A DNA stretch of 64,000 nucleotides from Rhodoferax sp. U11-2br (GCF_018619435.1 NZ_JAHFZF010000004.1:141389-205388); one strand, 5' to 3'. Shown: positions 43,863-53,944, counted from the first letter of the stretch. Notes: generated from the letters alone by a model not told the origin. Made by a program: numbers and translations.

Positions 43863-44567
43863 TCAGATGATGCGGCGCACCATCAACTCTTTGATCTTGC
43901 CAATGGCAGCGGTGGGGTTCAAGCCCTTGGGACAGACGTCAACGCAGTTCATGATTGTGGTACAGCGGAACAAGCGGTAGGGGTCTTCCAAGTTGTCGAG
44001 TCGCTCGCTGGTGGCTTCATCACGGCTGTCGGCAATAAAGCGGTAGGCTTGCAACAAACCGGCCGGACCCACAAACTTGTCCGGATTCCACCAATACACT
44101 GGGCAGCTGGTGGAGCAGCTGGCACACAAAATACATTCGTACAAGCCATTGAGCACTTCACGCTCTTCCGGGCTTTGCAGGCGTTCTTTTTCTGGCGGAC
44201 GGGTGTCATTGATCAAGTAGGGCTTGATCGAGTGGTACTGCTGGAAAAACAGGGTCATGTCCACGATCAGGTCACGGATCACCGGCAGGCCTGGCAGCGG
44301 CTTGAGGGTGATGGTGTCGGGCAGGGTGCGCAGGTTGATCAGACAGGCCAAACCGTTCTTGCCGTTGATATTCATCGCATCGGAGCCGCAAATGCCTTCA
44401 CGACAGGAACGACGGTAAGACAGCGTGGGGTCAATCTCCTTGAGTTTGACCAGCGCGTCAAGCAGCATGCGTTCAGAGCCGTCAAGCTCCACCTCGATGG
44501 TCTGCATGTAGGGCTTGGCGTCGGTGTCCGGGTTGTAGCGGTAGATGTTGAAAGTGCGTTTTGCCAT
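43863..44567 (-). CDS. sdhB: Succinate dehydrogenase iron-sulfur subunit
   Basis: SdhB (234 residues) passes electrons from FAD to ubiquinone through three clusters. The 2Fe-2S ligands lie in RRSCREGICGSDAMN with NGLAC; the 4Fe-4S and 3Fe-4S ligands in CILCASCSTSCPVYWW and NCVDVCPKGLNP. In the first motif the usual fourth ligand position reads GSDAMN (Asp in place of Cys), as in E. coli SdhB. It is between sdhA and sdhE. Confidence 0.97.
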   Translation of the reverse strand: MAKRTFNIYRYNPDTDAKPYMQTIEVELDGSERMLLDALVKLKEIDPTLSYRRSCREGICGSDAMNINGKNGLACLINLRTLPDTITLKPLPGLPVIRDLIVDMTLFFQQYHSIKPYLINDTRPPEKERLQSPEEREVLNGLYECILCASCSTSCPVYWWNPDKFVGPAGLLQAYRFIADSRDEATSERLDNLEDPYRLFRCTTIMNCVDVCPKGLNPTAAIGKIKELMVRRII

Positions 44568-44598
44568 GATGTGCTTTCTTGTTCGGAGAGGGGCAAGA

Positions 44599-46404
44599 TC
44601 AGAACGTGCGGACCTTGGGCGGCACAGAGGCCACCGTCAACGGCTTGAGGTTCACTGGTTTGTAGCTCAGGCTGTTGGTGTCCCGGTCCCACAAGGTGTG
44701 TTTCATCCAATTGACGTCATCACGTCCCAGGGGGCAGGTGGCGTCGTCGGCAGGGCGGTCGTAGTCGAGCACTGTGTGGGCGCCACGGCATTCGCGGCGG
44801 GCAGCGGCAGACACCATGGTGGCCTGGGCGGCTTCGATCATGTTGTCCACTTCCAGCGCTTCAATACGCGCTGTGTTGAAGATTTTGGATTTGTCGGCCA
44901 AGGTGATGTTCTTGACACGTTCGCGCATCGCTGCAATCTTGACCACCCCCTCGTCCATGCTGGCCTGGGTGCGGAACACACTGGCGTGGGTTTGCATGGT
45001 GTTGCGGATGTCATCCGCCACGACTTGGGCATATTCACCGGAGGTGGAGTTGTCCAGGCGATTCAGGCGGTCGAGGGAAATGTCAGCACCATTTTCTGGC
45101 AGGGGTTTGTGGGTGTCGTTCTCGTTGTTGAACTGGACGATGTGTTTGCCAGCGGCCCGGCCAAATACCACGATGTCGAGCAATGAGTTGGTGCCCAGGC
45201 GGTTGGCGCCGTGTACGCTAACGCAGGCGCATTCACCCACGGCATAAAGCCCCTTGACCACCTTCTGTGAACCGCTGCCGTCAGGAGTGACAACCTGGCC
45301 GTAGATATTGGTCGGGATACCACCCATCTGGTAATGGATGGTTGGCACCACGGGAATGGATTCCTTGGTGATGTCGACGTTGGCAAAGTTGTGGCCAATC
45401 TCGAACACGCTAGGCAGACGCTTGGCAATGGTTTCTGCGCCCAGGTGGGTCATGTCCAGGTTGATGTAGTTTTTGTTCGGGCCACAGCCGCGGCCTTCCT
45501 TGATTTCCTGGTCCATACAACGCGATACAAAGTCACGCGGCGCCAAGTCCTTCAAGGTGGGGGCGTAACGCTCCATAAAACGTTCGCCCGCACTGTTGCG
45601 CAAAATGGCGCCTTCGCCGCGACAGCCTTCGGTCAACAACACACCGGCGCCAGCCACGCCGGTGGGGTGGAACTGCCAGAACTCCATGTCTTGCAGCGGG
45701 ATGCCGGCACGCGCGGCGATGCCCAAACCGTCGCCGGTGTTGATGAAAGCATTGGTGGATGCGGCAAAAATGCGGCCCGCACCGCCGGTCGCCAGCAACA
45801 CGGACTTGGCGCGCAGCACGTGGATCTCACCGGTTTCCATCTCCAGTGCGGTCACCCCCACCACGTCACCTTCGGCGTCGCGGATCAGATCCAGCGCCAT
45901 CCATTCGACAAAGAAGTTGGTGCGGGCCTTGACGTTTTGCTGGTACAGGGTATGCAGCATGGCATGGCCGGTACGGTCAGCTGCAGCGCAGGCACGTTGC
46001 ACCGGCTTTTCGCCGTAGTTGGCGGTGTGACCACCAAAGGGTCGTTGGTAAATGGTGCCGTCGGCATTGCGGTCAAACGGCATGCCAAAGTGTTCCAGTT
46101 CGTACACCACTTGATTGGCCTCGCGGCACATGAACTCAATGGCGTCCTGGTCACCGAGCCAGTCGGAGCCCTTGATGGTGTCATAAAAATGGTAGTGCCA
46201 GTTGTCTTCTGCCATGTTGCCCAAGCTCGCACCAATGCCGCCCTGGGCGGCGACGGTGTGTGAGCGGGTGGGGAACACTTTGGTCAACACGGCCACGTTC
46301 AGGCCTGCGTTGGACAGGCGCAAAGAGGCGCTCATGCCGGAGCCACCGGCTCCGACGATGACAACATCAAATTTGCGCGTGGTGAGTTTGGAGGTAGCAG
46401 TCAT
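44599..46404 (-). CDS. sdhA: Succinate dehydrogenase flavoprotein subunit
   Basis: SdhA (601 residues) oxidises succinate. The FAD-binding fold starts DVVIVGAGGSGMSASLRLS; the histidine that binds FAD covalently is in TRSHTVAAQGGIGA. The active site HPTGVAGAGVLLTEGCRGEGA and the capping-domain PVVPTIHYQMGGIPTN follow. Length and C terminus (SVPPKVRTF) are normal. It follows sdhD and precedes sdhB by 31 bases. Confidence 0.98.
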   Translation of the reverse strand: MTATSKLTTRKFDVVIVGAGGSGMSASLRLSNAGLNVAVLTKVFPTRSHTVAAQGGIGASLGNMAEDNWHYHFYDTIKGSDWLGDQDAIEFMCREANQVVYELEHFGMPFDRNADGTIYQRPFGGHTANYGEKPVQRACAAADRTGHAMLHTLYQQNVKARTNFFVEWMALDLIRDAEGDVVGVTALEMETGEIHVLRAKSVLLATGGAGRIFAASTNAFINTGDGLGIAARAGIPLQDMEFWQFHPTGVAGAGVLLTEGCRGEGAILRNSAGERFMERYAPTLKDLAPRDFVSRCMDQEIKEGRGCGPNKNYINLDMTHLGAETIAKRLPSVFEIGHNFANVDITKESIPVVPTIHYQMGGIPTNIYGQVVTPDGSGSQKVVKGLYAVGECACVSVHGANRLGTNSLLDIVVFGRAAGKHIVQFNNENDTHKPLPENGADISLDRLNRLDNSTSGEYAQVVADDIRNTMQTHASVFRTQASMDEGVVKIAAMRERVKNITLADKSKIFNTARIEALEVDNMIEAAQATMVSAAARRECRGAHTVLDYDRPADDATCPLGRDDVNWMKHTLWDRDTNSLSYKPVNLKPLTVASVPPKVRTF

Positions 46405-46493
46405 GATGATTCTTGTGATTTGTTGATGGATAGCCCGCTTCGGCGTGTCTGTCTCGCCGGTTGGGCTGATGCCTTCTGATCAATGAAGAAGGC

Positions 46494-46859
46494 TTACAGG
46501 CGCCAAAGAACCTGAATGGCCCATCCCACGCAGCCAGCCAGCCAGACAATGGCAAACACGTGCAGCACAAAACGCACCGCATACGGTTTGACATAGTCCA
46601 TGAAAATGTTGCGCATGCCCACCCACACGTGATAGAACAAGGACAGGAAAACGACAAAGGTCAAGGTTTTCATCCATTGCGCGGCAAAGATGCCAGCCCA
46701 CAACTCATAGCTGATCGGGCCTTTGCTGAAGATGACTTGTGCCAGCAGCAAGACGGTAAAAAGAGCCAGGATGACCGCAGTCACCCGTTGCGACAACCAG
46801 TCGCGTACGCCGTAATGTGCACCAACAACTGTGCGGTGAGAGCCGTAATTGACGGACAT
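46494..46859 (-). CDS. sdhD: Succinate dehydrogenase membrane anchor SdhD
   Basis: SdhD (121 residues) has three membrane helices that anchor the complex and help bind heme b and ubiquinone. Helix 2 contains the heme-ligand-type His in FLSLFYHVWVGMRNIFMDYV. The N-terminal stretch GAHYGVRDWLSQRVTAVIL is characteristic. The ATG at 46859 was chosen over an upstream frame because it opens the conserved region after a TAACTCC-complement ribosome site. It sits 14 bases after sdhC. Confidence 0.94.
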   Translation of the reverse strand: MSVNYGSHRTVVGAHYGVRDWLSQRVTAVILALFTVLLLAQVIFSKGPISYELWAGIFAAQWMKTLTFVVFLSLFYHVWVGMRNIFMDYVKPYAVRFVLHVFAIVWLAGCVGWAIQVLWRL

Positions 46860-46873
46860 GGGTAACTCCTGAA

Positions 46874-47317
46874 TTAATAAAGGCCGAACAGCTTGGCGCC
46901 AAGGACAGCCGTCAAGCTGAGTGTCAAACCGAGCACCACTGCGGCGGTTTGGCGACCGAAGTCCTTGGTGACATGGTGATGATGGGTGTCCATCCACAAG
47001 TGTCGTATGCCTGCGATGAAGTGGTGCAACATGGCCCAGATCAGGCCCAGCGCGACCAGTTTCCAGAGAAACCCGGGAATGCCCAACATGCCGATGTTGA
47101 AGGCGGCTTTGAAGCGCGCAAACGAGACCTCAGACGAAATCGAGCTGTCGAACATCCAGATCACAAAAGGCATCAGGAAAAACATGATGGCGCCACTGAC
47201 CCGGTGCATGCCCGAAGCCAGCGACGCCAACGGCCAGCGGTACGTGATCAAACTGGGGAATTCGATGTTGTTGAACTGGGGGCGCTTTTTTGAACTGCTC
47301 GTCGCTGTTTCAGACAT
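46874..47317 (-). CDS. sdhC: Succinate dehydrogenase cytochrome b556 subunit SdhC
   Basis: SdhC (147 residues) carries the other membrane part of the heme and quinone site. RPQFNNIEF, then SLASGMHRVSGAIMFFLMPFVIW is the family signature (quinone-site Ser/Arg region), and the heme ligand His is in MLHHFIAGIRHLWMDT. It has three hydrophobic helices. It is the first gene of the operon; palindromic elements lie in its upstream region. Confidence 0.95.
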   Translation of the reverse strand: MSETATSSSKKRPQFNNIEFPSLITYRWPLASLASGMHRVSGAIMFFLMPFVIWMFDSSISSEVSFARFKAAFNIGMLGIPGFLWKLVALGLIWAMLHHFIAGIRHLWMDTHHHHVTKDFGRQTAAVVLGLTLSLTAVLGAKLFGLY

Positions 47318-47347
47318 AACTGGCTTTCTGTGTTTGAAGTGACTGCC

Positions 47348-47411
47348 TGGTCATCAGGGATGACCAACCGATGAAAATTTTATCGAAACGCACCATCATA
47401 CCCCCGGTATG
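47348..47411 (-). promoter_or_regulatory. Two inverted repeats upstream of sdhC
   Basis: CATACC CCC GGTATG (47397-47411) is a perfect 6-bp inverted repeat about 80 bases before the sdhC start, and TGGTCATC AGG GATGACCA (47348-47366) is a perfect 8-bp repeat about 31 bases before it. The first could be an operator in the promoter, the second a 5'-leader hairpin or a second operator. Neither matches the palindrome next to the GntR gene. Confidence 0.5.
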
Positions 47412-47508
47412 AAATGGTTCTTGACGCCTGTCGAAGGTCTATTGGGTGGCCCTCAAAAAGCAAAAAAGCGTCGGGCGTCGTCTGCTGTGCACTGACATGC
47501 ATGGCTGC

Positions 47509-48312
47509 CTAGTTCATGTCATTTTGGTAGTGATGGGTGTCGGTTCGGTAATAACCTCGACGCAATTCCATGGGTTCGCTTTGGTAGGTGTAGGCAATGC
47601 GCTCCACGCTCAGAAGCGGGGTGCCCAAAGCCACGCCCAGCAGTTCCGCGTGGATGTCTGCGGCCGAGATGGCGCGAATTTTCTCTTCTGCGCGAACCAT
47701 CCGGACATTAAATTCTGTCTCGAACAGGGCGTAGGTCGGACCTTTGTAACTGGCCATCCGCTCGGCGGTGAGTCCTTTGAACGGTGTGGCAGGCAGCCAG
47801 ATGTCTTCGAGGATGACGGGCACACCGCCAAACCCCAGCACCCGACGGATTTGCAACACCGTGTCGCCTGCGCGCAATGCCAAGGCCTTGGCCACATCGG
47901 TGCTGGCTCGGGTCCGGCGACATTCGACGATATCGCGCTGTGCGGGCCCCTCGCTGCCGCGTGCGCCACTGTTGGGTACCAGCCGGAGAAACCTGAATTG
48001 CACTTGCTGCTCCGCGTGAGTGGCAACAAAAGTGCCTTTGCCCTGGCGACGCAGCAACAAGTTTTCGGCAGCCAGTTCGTCGATGGCCTTTCTAACGGTG
48101 CCCTGGCTGACCCGAAAGCGCGCGGCGAGTTCGATTTCGCTCGGAATGATCTCTCCGGGTTTCCATTCCCCGGAGCGCAAGCTGCCCAGAATCAAACCTT
48201 TGATCTGCTGGTACAACGGGCTGAACGCGGGCGTGGCATTGCTGCTGGTTGACACGGCGTCAACCACCGGGGTCGGTTCGCGTTCAGGGCTGGTTTCGGG
48301 CGGGGTTGGCAT
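47509..48312 (-). CDS. GntR-family regulator (HutC/UTRA type)
   Basis: This 267-residue regulator has a winged-helix domain (SPLYQQIKGLILGSLRSGEWKPGEIIPSEIELAARF then RVSQGTVRKAIDELA) and a C-terminal UTRA effector domain (residues about 120-260, with ALRAGDTVLQIRRVLGF and TPLLSVERIAYTY). It lies between the sdh operon and the divergent mdh gene, so it is a candidate controller of TCA-cycle genes; the ligand is unknown. A palindrome TCTTATATAAGA lies 45 bases upstream of its start. Confidence 0.9.
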   Translation of the reverse strand: MPTPPETSPEREPTPVVDAVSTSSNATPAFSPLYQQIKGLILGSLRSGEWKPGEIIPSEIELAARFRVSQGTVRKAIDELAAENLLLRRQGKGTFVATHAEQQVQFRFLRLVPNSGARGSEGPAQRDIVECRRTRASTDVAKALALRAGDTVLQIRRVLGFGGVPVILEDIWLPATPFKGLTAERMASYKGPTYALFETEFNVRMVRAEEKIRAISAADIHAELLGVALGTPLLSVERIAYTYQSEPMELRRGYYRTDTHHYQNDMN

Positions 48313-48356
48313 GGCAGGAAGCGGTTGAATTCTCAGGAATAGCTTGGCGAATCATA

Positions 48357-48376
48357 TCTTATATAAGACATAAGAC
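48357..48376. promoter_or_regulatory. Palindromic operator between the GntR gene and mdh
   Basis: TCTTATATAAGA (48357-48368) is a perfect 12-bp palindrome, followed at once by CATAAGAC, which repeats one half-site. Location in the divergent promoter region suggests it is the binding site of the adjacent GntR regulator, controlling itself and possibly mdh. Binding is inferred. Confidence 0.6.
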
Positions 48377-48490
48377 AAGTTGACGATTTTTGATTTTCGG
48401 AGGTACACTCGTTTGGCTTGGCGCAGATGGAAGTGGATCATCCGCCCCGACACCCACTGAATTTACTACCTCAATCTCTGGAGTTTTACT

Positions 48491-49477
48491 ATGAGCAAGA
48501 AGCCTGTTCGCGTTGCTGTTACTGGTGCAGCTGGTCAAATTGGGTACGCCATTCTGTTTCGCATAGCCTCCGGTGAGATGTTGGGCAAGGATCAGCCGGT
48601 GGTGTTGAGCCTGTTGGAAGTGCCGGTTGAAAAAGCACAACAGGCGCTGCAGGGTGTGATCATGGAATTGCAGGACTGCGCTTTCCCGCTGCTGGTCGGT
48701 ATCGAGGCGCACAGCGACCCGCTGGCCGCGTTCAAGGATGTGGACTACGCCCTGTTGATTGGTTCTCGCCCGCGTGGCCCGGGTATGGAGCGTGCCGAGT
48801 TGTTGGCCGTGAATGCTGAAATTTTCACCGCCCAAGGCAAGGCGCTTAATGCGGTGGCCTCGCGCAACGTCAAGGTGCTGGTGGTTGGCAACCCGGCCAA
48901 TACCAATGCCTACATCGCCATGAAGAGTGCGCCGGATCTGCCGCGCAAGAACTTCACCGCCATGCTGCGTCTGGACCACAACCGCGCTTTGAGCCAATTG
49001 GCGGCCAAGACCGGCAAGGCTGTGGCAGACATCGAAAAAATGGCCGTGTGGGGCAACCATTCACCCACCATGTACGCCGACTACCGTTTCGCCACGGTCA
49101 ACGGTAACAGCGTGAAAGACATGATCAACGACCATGACTGGAACGCCAACACCTTCCTGCCGACTGTGGGCAAGCGTGGTGCGGCCATCATCGCCGCACG
49201 TGGTGTTTCTTCGGCAGCTTCTGCCGCCAACGCAGCCATCGACCACATGCATGACTGGGCACTTGGCACTAACGGCAAGTGGGTCACCATGGGCATCCCG
49301 TCCAATGGCGAATATGGCATTCCCAAGGACACCATGTTTGGCTTCCCTGTCACCTGTGTTGACGGCGAGTACAAAATTGTGGAAGGCTTGGCCATTGATG
49401 CGTTCAGCCAGGAATGCATCAACAAGACGCTCAAAGAGTTGCAAGACGAACAGGCTGGCGTGGCCCATCTGCTCTGA
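48491..49477 (+). CDS. mdh: Malate dehydrogenase
   Basis: Mdh (328 residues) oxidises malate to oxaloacetate with NAD. It is the cytosolic-type (group 2) enzyme: [25 protein letters not shown] is the nucleotide-binding start, [15 protein letters not shown] the mobile loop with substrate arginines, and [14 protein letters not shown] the catalytic His region. The ATG follows a CTGGAGTTTT ribosome site. The CoA-ester lyase gene starts 26 bases downstream. Confidence 0.98.
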   Translation: MSKKPVRVAVTGAAGQIGYAILFRIASGEMLGKDQPVVLSLLEVPVEKAQQALQGVIMELQDCAFPLLVGIEAHSDPLAAFKDVDYALLIGSRPRGPGMERAELLAVNAEIFTAQGKALNAVASRNVKVLVVGNPANTNAYIAMKSAPDLPRKNFTAMLRLDHNRALSQLAAKTGKAVADIEKMAVWGNHSPTMYADYRFATVNGNSVKDMINDHDWNANTFLPTVGKRGAAIIAARGVSSAASAANAAIDHMHDWALGTNGKWVTMGIPSNGEYGIPKDTMFGFPVTCVDGEYKIVEGLAIDAFSQECINKTLKELQDEQAGVAHLL

Positions 49478-49502
49478 ACGCAGCTAGCTGAATCACACCA
49501 AC

Positions 49503-50549
49503 GTGACCCATCCTCGCCATGTGCTGCTGGGCGCTGCGGTTGCAGCGCCCTTGCCGGTGTGTGACCACTACTGTGGTGTTGAGTCTCGGATGCTCAAGGC
49601 ACTGGCCCTGCAGGCCGAGATGACCGAGGAGTTCGGCACCTGTGTGTTTGATGTCACGCTGGACTGTGAGGATGGCGCCCCGGTCGGGGGCGAAAAAGAC
49701 CATGCATTTATGGTCTCAGCCCTTGTCAATAAAGGGCCGGTAGCTACAAAAAACACAGCAATCAATGGCGCCCGACGGGTCGCGGTGCGGGTGCATCCGG
49801 TGGACCACCCAGCGTTTGAGCAAGATGTTCAGATTGTCCTGGGTGAAGCCGGGGCGGCCTGGAGCCATCTGATGCTGCCCAAAGTTGATGGTGTTGCGGA
49901 TGTGGACCGGGCAGCGCGGGTCATTGATGCGGCGCTGGCAAGCTCGAACCGTGCCCAGGCGTTGCCGCTGCATGTGTTGATCGAGTCGCCACTGGCGGTG
50001 CAGCAGGTTGCCGCCATCGCGGCGCACCCCCGGGTGCAATCCCTGAGTTTTGGCTTGATGGACTTTGTCTCGGCGCACGGTGGCGCCATTCCGGCCTCAG
50101 CGATGGCGGTGGCTGAGCCCGGTGCCCAGACCACCTATGACCAGTTCAGCCACCCGCTGGTGGTGCGTGCCAAACTCGAAGTCAGCGCCGCCAGTCATGC
50201 CTTTGGCAAGGTGCCCGCGCATTGTGTGGTGACCGAATTCAAGCGACCCGATGTGGTGCGGGCAGCCGCTTTGCGGGCCAGTCGCGAGCTGGGGTATACC
50301 CGCATGTGGAGTATCCATCCCGACCAGATTCGCCCGATTCTGGCGGCTTTTACCCCTGCGCAGAGCGAGGTCGAGCAAGCCAGTCATATCATTTGTGCCG
50401 CTCATGCGGCCGACTGGGCCCCGATTTCGGTGGCAGGCAAATTACATGACCGAGCCAGCTACCGCTATTACTGGCAAGTGCTTGAAAAAGCGTATCAAAC
50501 GGCCCAACTGGATCACCAGGACCCGGCCTTCCCCTATTTTGTGTTGTGA
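49503..50549 (+). CDS. HpcH/HpaI-type CoA-ester lyase with an in-frame repeat insertion
   Basis: The 348-residue protein belongs to the citrate-lyase-beta/malyl-CoA lyase group. Signature parts: [16 protein letters not shown] (metal and CoA site), [20 protein letters not shown] with the conserved Arg, [14 protein letters not shown] with the metal-binding Glu, [14 protein letters not shown] and [13 protein letters not shown]. The reaction (malyl-CoA, citramalyl-CoA or similar cleavage) cannot be fixed. Residues about 70-85 ([14 protein letters not shown]) are encoded by a copy of the dispersed repeat, an insertion in a loop between two conserved blocks. The start is a GTG at 49503; no better one exists. 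It is between mdh and acnB. Confidence 0.88.
   Translation: MTHPRHVLLGAAVAAPLPVCDHYCGVESRMLKALALQAEMTEEFGTCVFDVTLDCEDGAPVGGEKDHAFMVSALVNKGPVATKNTAINGARRVAVRVHPVDHPAFEQDVQIVLGEAGAAWSHLMLPKVDGVADVDRAARVIDAALASSNRAQALPLHVLIESPLAVQQVAAIAAHPRVQSLSFGLMDFVSAHGGAIPASAMAVAEPGAQTTYDQFSHPLVVRAKLEVSAASHAFGKVPAHCVVTEFKRPDVVRAAALRASRELGYTRMWSIHPDQIRPILAAFTPAQSEVEQASHIICAAHAADWAPISVAGKLHDRASYRYYWQVLEKAYQTAQLDHQDPAFPYFVL
49710..49755 (+). repeat. Dispersed palindromic repeat inside the CoA-ester lyase gene
   Basis: TATGGTCTC, AGCCCTTGTC, AATAAAGGGCCGGTAGCTACAAAAAA. The arms GCCCTT/AAAGGGC are complete. It is translated in frame as [13 protein letters not shown]. Confidence 0.9.
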
Positions 50550-50579
50550 GTTCGGTCCATGTGGACGACAGGAGATGAG

Positions 50580-51215
50580 ATGAAGAATGTAATTCCGACG
50601 CCTACAACGCGTGGATGGTTCAAGCCCTTGGTGACGCTGATGGTCTTGGGCATGGCTGCCGCTTTGACAACGGTGCATGCCCAGCCGCCTGGCCCAGCCC
50701 CGGTCAAAAAGAAACTGGTCACGGCAAAGTCGAAAAGCCGGGTTGAACTCAAAACACAAGCCACGCAAATGGCCTCGGGCATGCGTGCTGCGGATGCCGC
50801 ACTGAGCCCGCAAGAGTTGGCCATTGCCGAACGCGTCGAAGTAGGCCGGATGCCCTGTGAGTTGGGTGTTGTGGTCAATGTGGCCTCCGAGGCGGCTGCG
50901 CCAGGCTACTTTGATGTCTGGGGCAAGAATTTCAAATTCAAGATGGCTCCCGTGGTGAGCAGCACCGGTGCGATTCGGCTGGAGGACCCTGTGGCCGGTG
51001 CCGTCTGGCTGCAGCTGTCCAACAAGTCGATGCTGATGAACCACAAGACAGGCTCCCGCCTGGCCGATGCCTGCATGACCCCCATGCAAGTGGCAGTGGC
51101 AGATGCCATGACGAAAAATCCGCAGCCCAATTTGCTAGAACCTTTGCCGGTGGTGACTGAACAGACAGCGCCAACACCGGCCGCCACTGTTGCCCCAGTG
51201 AGCACGGTTCACTAA
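50580..51215 (+). CDS. Hypothetical exported protein between the CoA-ester lyase and acnB
   Basis: This 211-residue protein starts with a hydrophobic leader (LVTLMVLGMAAALTTVHAQPP, likely signal peptide cleaved after AHA/VHA-type box), then a basic linker (PVKKKLVTAKSKSRVELK) and a soluble domain with RMPCELGVVVNVASEAAAPGYFDVWG. Four to five tandem hydrophobic strands and two cysteines suggest a small beta-rich periplasmic domain. The tail is T/P/A-rich. I do not recognise a family. The ATG at 50580 follows a GGAGATGAG site. It lies in a row of TCA genes and is probably co-transcribed. Confidence 0.75.
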   Translation: MKNVIPTPTTRGWFKPLVTLMVLGMAAALTTVHAQPPGPAPVKKKLVTAKSKSRVELKTQATQMASGMRAADAALSPQELAIAERVEVGRMPCELGVVVNVASEAAAPGYFDVWGKNFKFKMAPVVSSTGAIRLEDPVAGAVWLQLSNKSMLMNHKTGSRLADACMTPMQVAVADAMTKNPQPNLLEPLPVVTEQTAPTPAATVAPVSTVH

Positions 51216-51273
51216 GCCGATCCGCTGCTTCCCCTCACCGCCTGTATTGCCGATTCAAAAAGGAGATTGAACT

Positions 51274-53871
51274 ATGTTGCCAGCCTACCGCGCCCACGTT
51301 GCCGAACGTGCCTCTCTGGGTATCCCTGCCTTGCCATTGACGGCGCAACAAACGGCTGACTTGATTGAGTTGCTGAAGAACCCGCCAGCGGGTGAGGAAG
51401 CCTTCTTGCTGGACCTGATCACACATCGTGTGCCAGCCGGTGTCGATGATGCGGCCAAGGTCAAGGCCAGTTATCTGGCCGCGTTGGCGCATGGCACGGA
51501 AGTGTGTTCACTCATCAGCCGCGCTAAGGCCACCGAACTGCTGGGCACCATGCTGGGTGGTTACAACCTGACACCGCTGATTGACCTGCTGGACGATGCC
51601 GCAGTAGCGGCTGTGGCAGCCGAGGGTTTGAAAAAGACCCTGCTGATGTTTGACCAGTTCCACGATGTCAAGGACAAGGCTGACAAAGGCAATACCTTTG
51701 CCAAGGCCGTGTTGCAGAGCTGGGCCGATGCCGAGTGGTTCACCAGCCGCCCGGAAGTACCCAAGAGCATCACGCTGACCGTGCTCAAGGTCACTGGTGA
51801 GACCAACACCGACGACCTGAGCCCAGCGCCTGATGCCTGGAGCCGCCCGGACATCCCTTTGCATGCGCTAGCCATGCTCAAAAACAAACGTGATGGCATC
51901 ACCCCCGAGGAAGATGGCAAACGTGGCCCGGTCAAGTTCATCGAAGACCTGCGTGCGCGTGGCAACCTGGTGGCTTATGTGGGTGACGTGGTCGGCACAG
52001 GCTCCAGCCGCAAATCAGCCACCAACAGTGTGTTGTGGTTCACCGGCGAAGACATTCCCTTTGTGCCCAACAAGCGTTTTGGTGGTGTCTGTCTGGGCTC
52101 CAAGATCGCCCCGATTTTCTACAACACGATGGAAGACGCGGGTGCCCTGCCCATTGAGCTTGACGTCAGCCAGATGGCCATGGGTGACACCATCGAGCTG
52201 CGCCCTTATGAAGGAGAAGCGCTGAAGGGCGGCGTTGTCATTGCGGAGTTCACTCTCAAAAGTGAAGTGCTGTTTGACGAAGTCCGCGCTGGTGGCCGCA
52301 TTCCCCTGATCATCGGCCGTGGCCTGACAGCCAAGGCGCGTGAGGCGCTGGGCCTGCCGGTGTCGACCCTGTTCCGCCTGCCACAAAACCCGAAAGCCAC
52401 AGGCAAGGGCTTTACCCTGGCGCAAAAAATGGTCGGCCGCGCCTGTGGTCTGCCCGAAGGCCAGGGCGTCTTGCCCGGTACCTACTGCGAACCCAAGATG
52501 ACCAGCGTGGGCTCACAGGACACCACCGGTCCGATGACCCGCGACGAGTTGAAGGACCTGGCTTGCCTGGGCTTCAGCGCCGATTTGGTGATGCAGTCCT
52601 TCTGCCACACGGCGGCTTACCCCAAGCCGATCGACGTCAAGATGCACCACGAGTTGCCGGAGTTCATCAGCAACCGCGGTGGTATCCCGCTGCGCCCGGG
52701 TGACGGCATCATCCACAGTTGGCTCAACCGCATGTTATTGCCTGACACCGTGGGCACAGGTGGCGACAGCCACACCCGTTTCCCGATTGGCATCAGTTTC
52801 CCGGCAGGTTCTGGCTTGGTGGCTTTTGGTGCCGCCACCGGCGTCATGCCGCTGGACATGCCCGAGAGTGTGCTGGTGCGCTTCAAAGGCAAGATGCAGC
52901 CCGGCGTCACATTGCGTGATCTGGTCAACGCCATCCCGCTGTATGCCATCAAGTCGGGCGAACTGACCGTGGCCAAACAAGGCAAGAAAAACGTGTTCTC
53001 TGGGCGCATTCTGGAGATTGAAGGCCTGCCCGACCTCAAGGTCGAACAGGCGTTTGAACTCAGCGACGCATCCGCTGAACGCAGCGCCGCAGGCTGCACT
53101 GTGCATCTGAACAAAGAGCCGATCATTGAGTACATCAACAGCAACATCGTCATGCTCAAGTGGATGATTGCCAATGGTTACTCGGACGTGCGCACCATCA
53201 ACCGCCGCATCAAAGCCATGGAAGCCTGGTTGGCCAACCCGCAGCTGCTCAAAGCCGATGCGGATGCCGAGTACGCCAGTGTGATCGAGATCGACCTGGC
53301 AGACATCCATGAACCCATCGTGGCCTGCCCGAACGATCCGGATGACGTCAAGACCCTGTCGGATGTGGCCGGTGCCAAGATCGACGAGGTGTTCATTGGC
53401 TCCTGCATGACCAACATCGGGCATTTCCGCGCAGCGTCGAAGCTGCTCGAAAATAAACGTGACATCCCGGTCAAGCTGTGGATGGCACCACCGACCAAGA
53501 TGGATGCCAAACAACTGACCGAAGAAGGTCACTACGGCGTGTTGGGCAGTGCCGGTGCACGCATGGAAATGCCGGGCTGTAGCCTGTGTATGGGCAACCA
53601 GGCACAGGTCAAGGAAGGTGCCACGGTGTTTTCCACCTCCACCCGCAACTTCCCGAACCGCCTGGGTAAAAACAGCAATGTGTACTTGGGCAGTGCCGAG
53701 TTGGCCGCGATCTGCTCCAAGCTGGGTCGTATCCCGACCAAGGACGAGTACATGGCCGACATGGGCGTGCTCACAGCGGCCAGTGGCAAGATCTACCAGT
53801 ACCTGAACTTTGACAAGGTGAAGGACTACACCGACGCCGCCAACGGTGTCAAAGACGCTGCTTGTGCTTGA
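51274..53871 (+). CDS. acnB: Aconitate hydratase B
   Basis: AcnB (865 residues) isomerises citrate to isocitrate. The N-terminal HEAT-like domain ([20 protein letters not shown]) is specific to AcnB; the swivel domain follows ([37 protein letters not shown]). Cluster cysteines are in [13 protein letters not shown] and [13 protein letters not shown]. It may also bind mRNA when the cluster is lost, as in E. coli. A GGAGATTG ribosome site precedes the ATG. A strong terminator follows the stop. Confidence 0.98.
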   Translation: MLPAYRAHVAERASLGIPALPLTAQQTADLIELLKNPPAGEEAFLLDLITHRVPAGVDDAAKVKASYLAALAHGTEVCSLISRAKATELLGTMLGGYNLTPLIDLLDDAAVAAVAAEGLKKTLLMFDQFHDVKDKADKGNTFAKAVLQSWADAEWFTSRPEVPKSITLTVLKVTGETNTDDLSPAPDAWSRPDIPLHALAMLKNKRDGITPEEDGKRGPVKFIEDLRARGNLVAYVGDVVGTGSSRKSATNSVLWFTGEDIPFVPNKRFGGVCLGSKIAPIFYNTMEDAGALPIELDVSQMAMGDTIELRPYEGEALKGGVVIAEFTLKSEVLFDEVRAGGRIPLIIGRGLTAKAREALGLPVSTLFRLPQNPKATGKGFTLAQKMVGRACGLPEGQGVLPGTYCEPKMTSVGSQDTTGPMTRDELKDLACLGFSADLVMQSFCHTAAYPKPIDVKMHHELPEFISNRGGIPLRPGDGIIHSWLNRMLLPDTVGTGGDSHTRFPIGISFPAGSGLVAFGAATGVMPLDMPESVLVRFKGKMQPGVTLRDLVNAIPLYAIKSGELTVAKQGKKNVFSGRILEIEGLPDLKVEQAFELSDASAERSAAGCTVHLNKEPIIEYINSNIVMLKWMIANGYSDVRTINRRIKAMEAWLANPQLLKADADAEYASVIEIDLADIHEPIVACPNDPDDVKTLSDVAGAKIDEVFIGSCMTNIGHFRAASKLLENKRDIPVKLWMAPPTKMDAKQLTEEGHYGVLGSAGARMEMPGCSLCMGNQAQVKEGATVFSTSTRNFPNRLGKNSNVYLGSAELAAICSKLGRIPTKDEYMADMGVLTAASGKIYQYLNFDKVKDYTDAANGVKDAACA

Positions 53872-53914
53872 GTCTGATCTAGCCCTCTACCCGATTCACC
53901 TGTGACAGGTGCTG

Positions 53915-53944
53915 TGCCCCGCAATCCTGGTTGCGGGGCATTTT
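53915..53944 (+). terminator. Intrinsic terminator of the mdh-acnB row
   Basis: TGCCCCGCAA and TTGCGGGGCA pair over ten bases around a 6-base loop and are followed by TTTT, 44 bases after the acnB stop. Confidence 0.92.
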
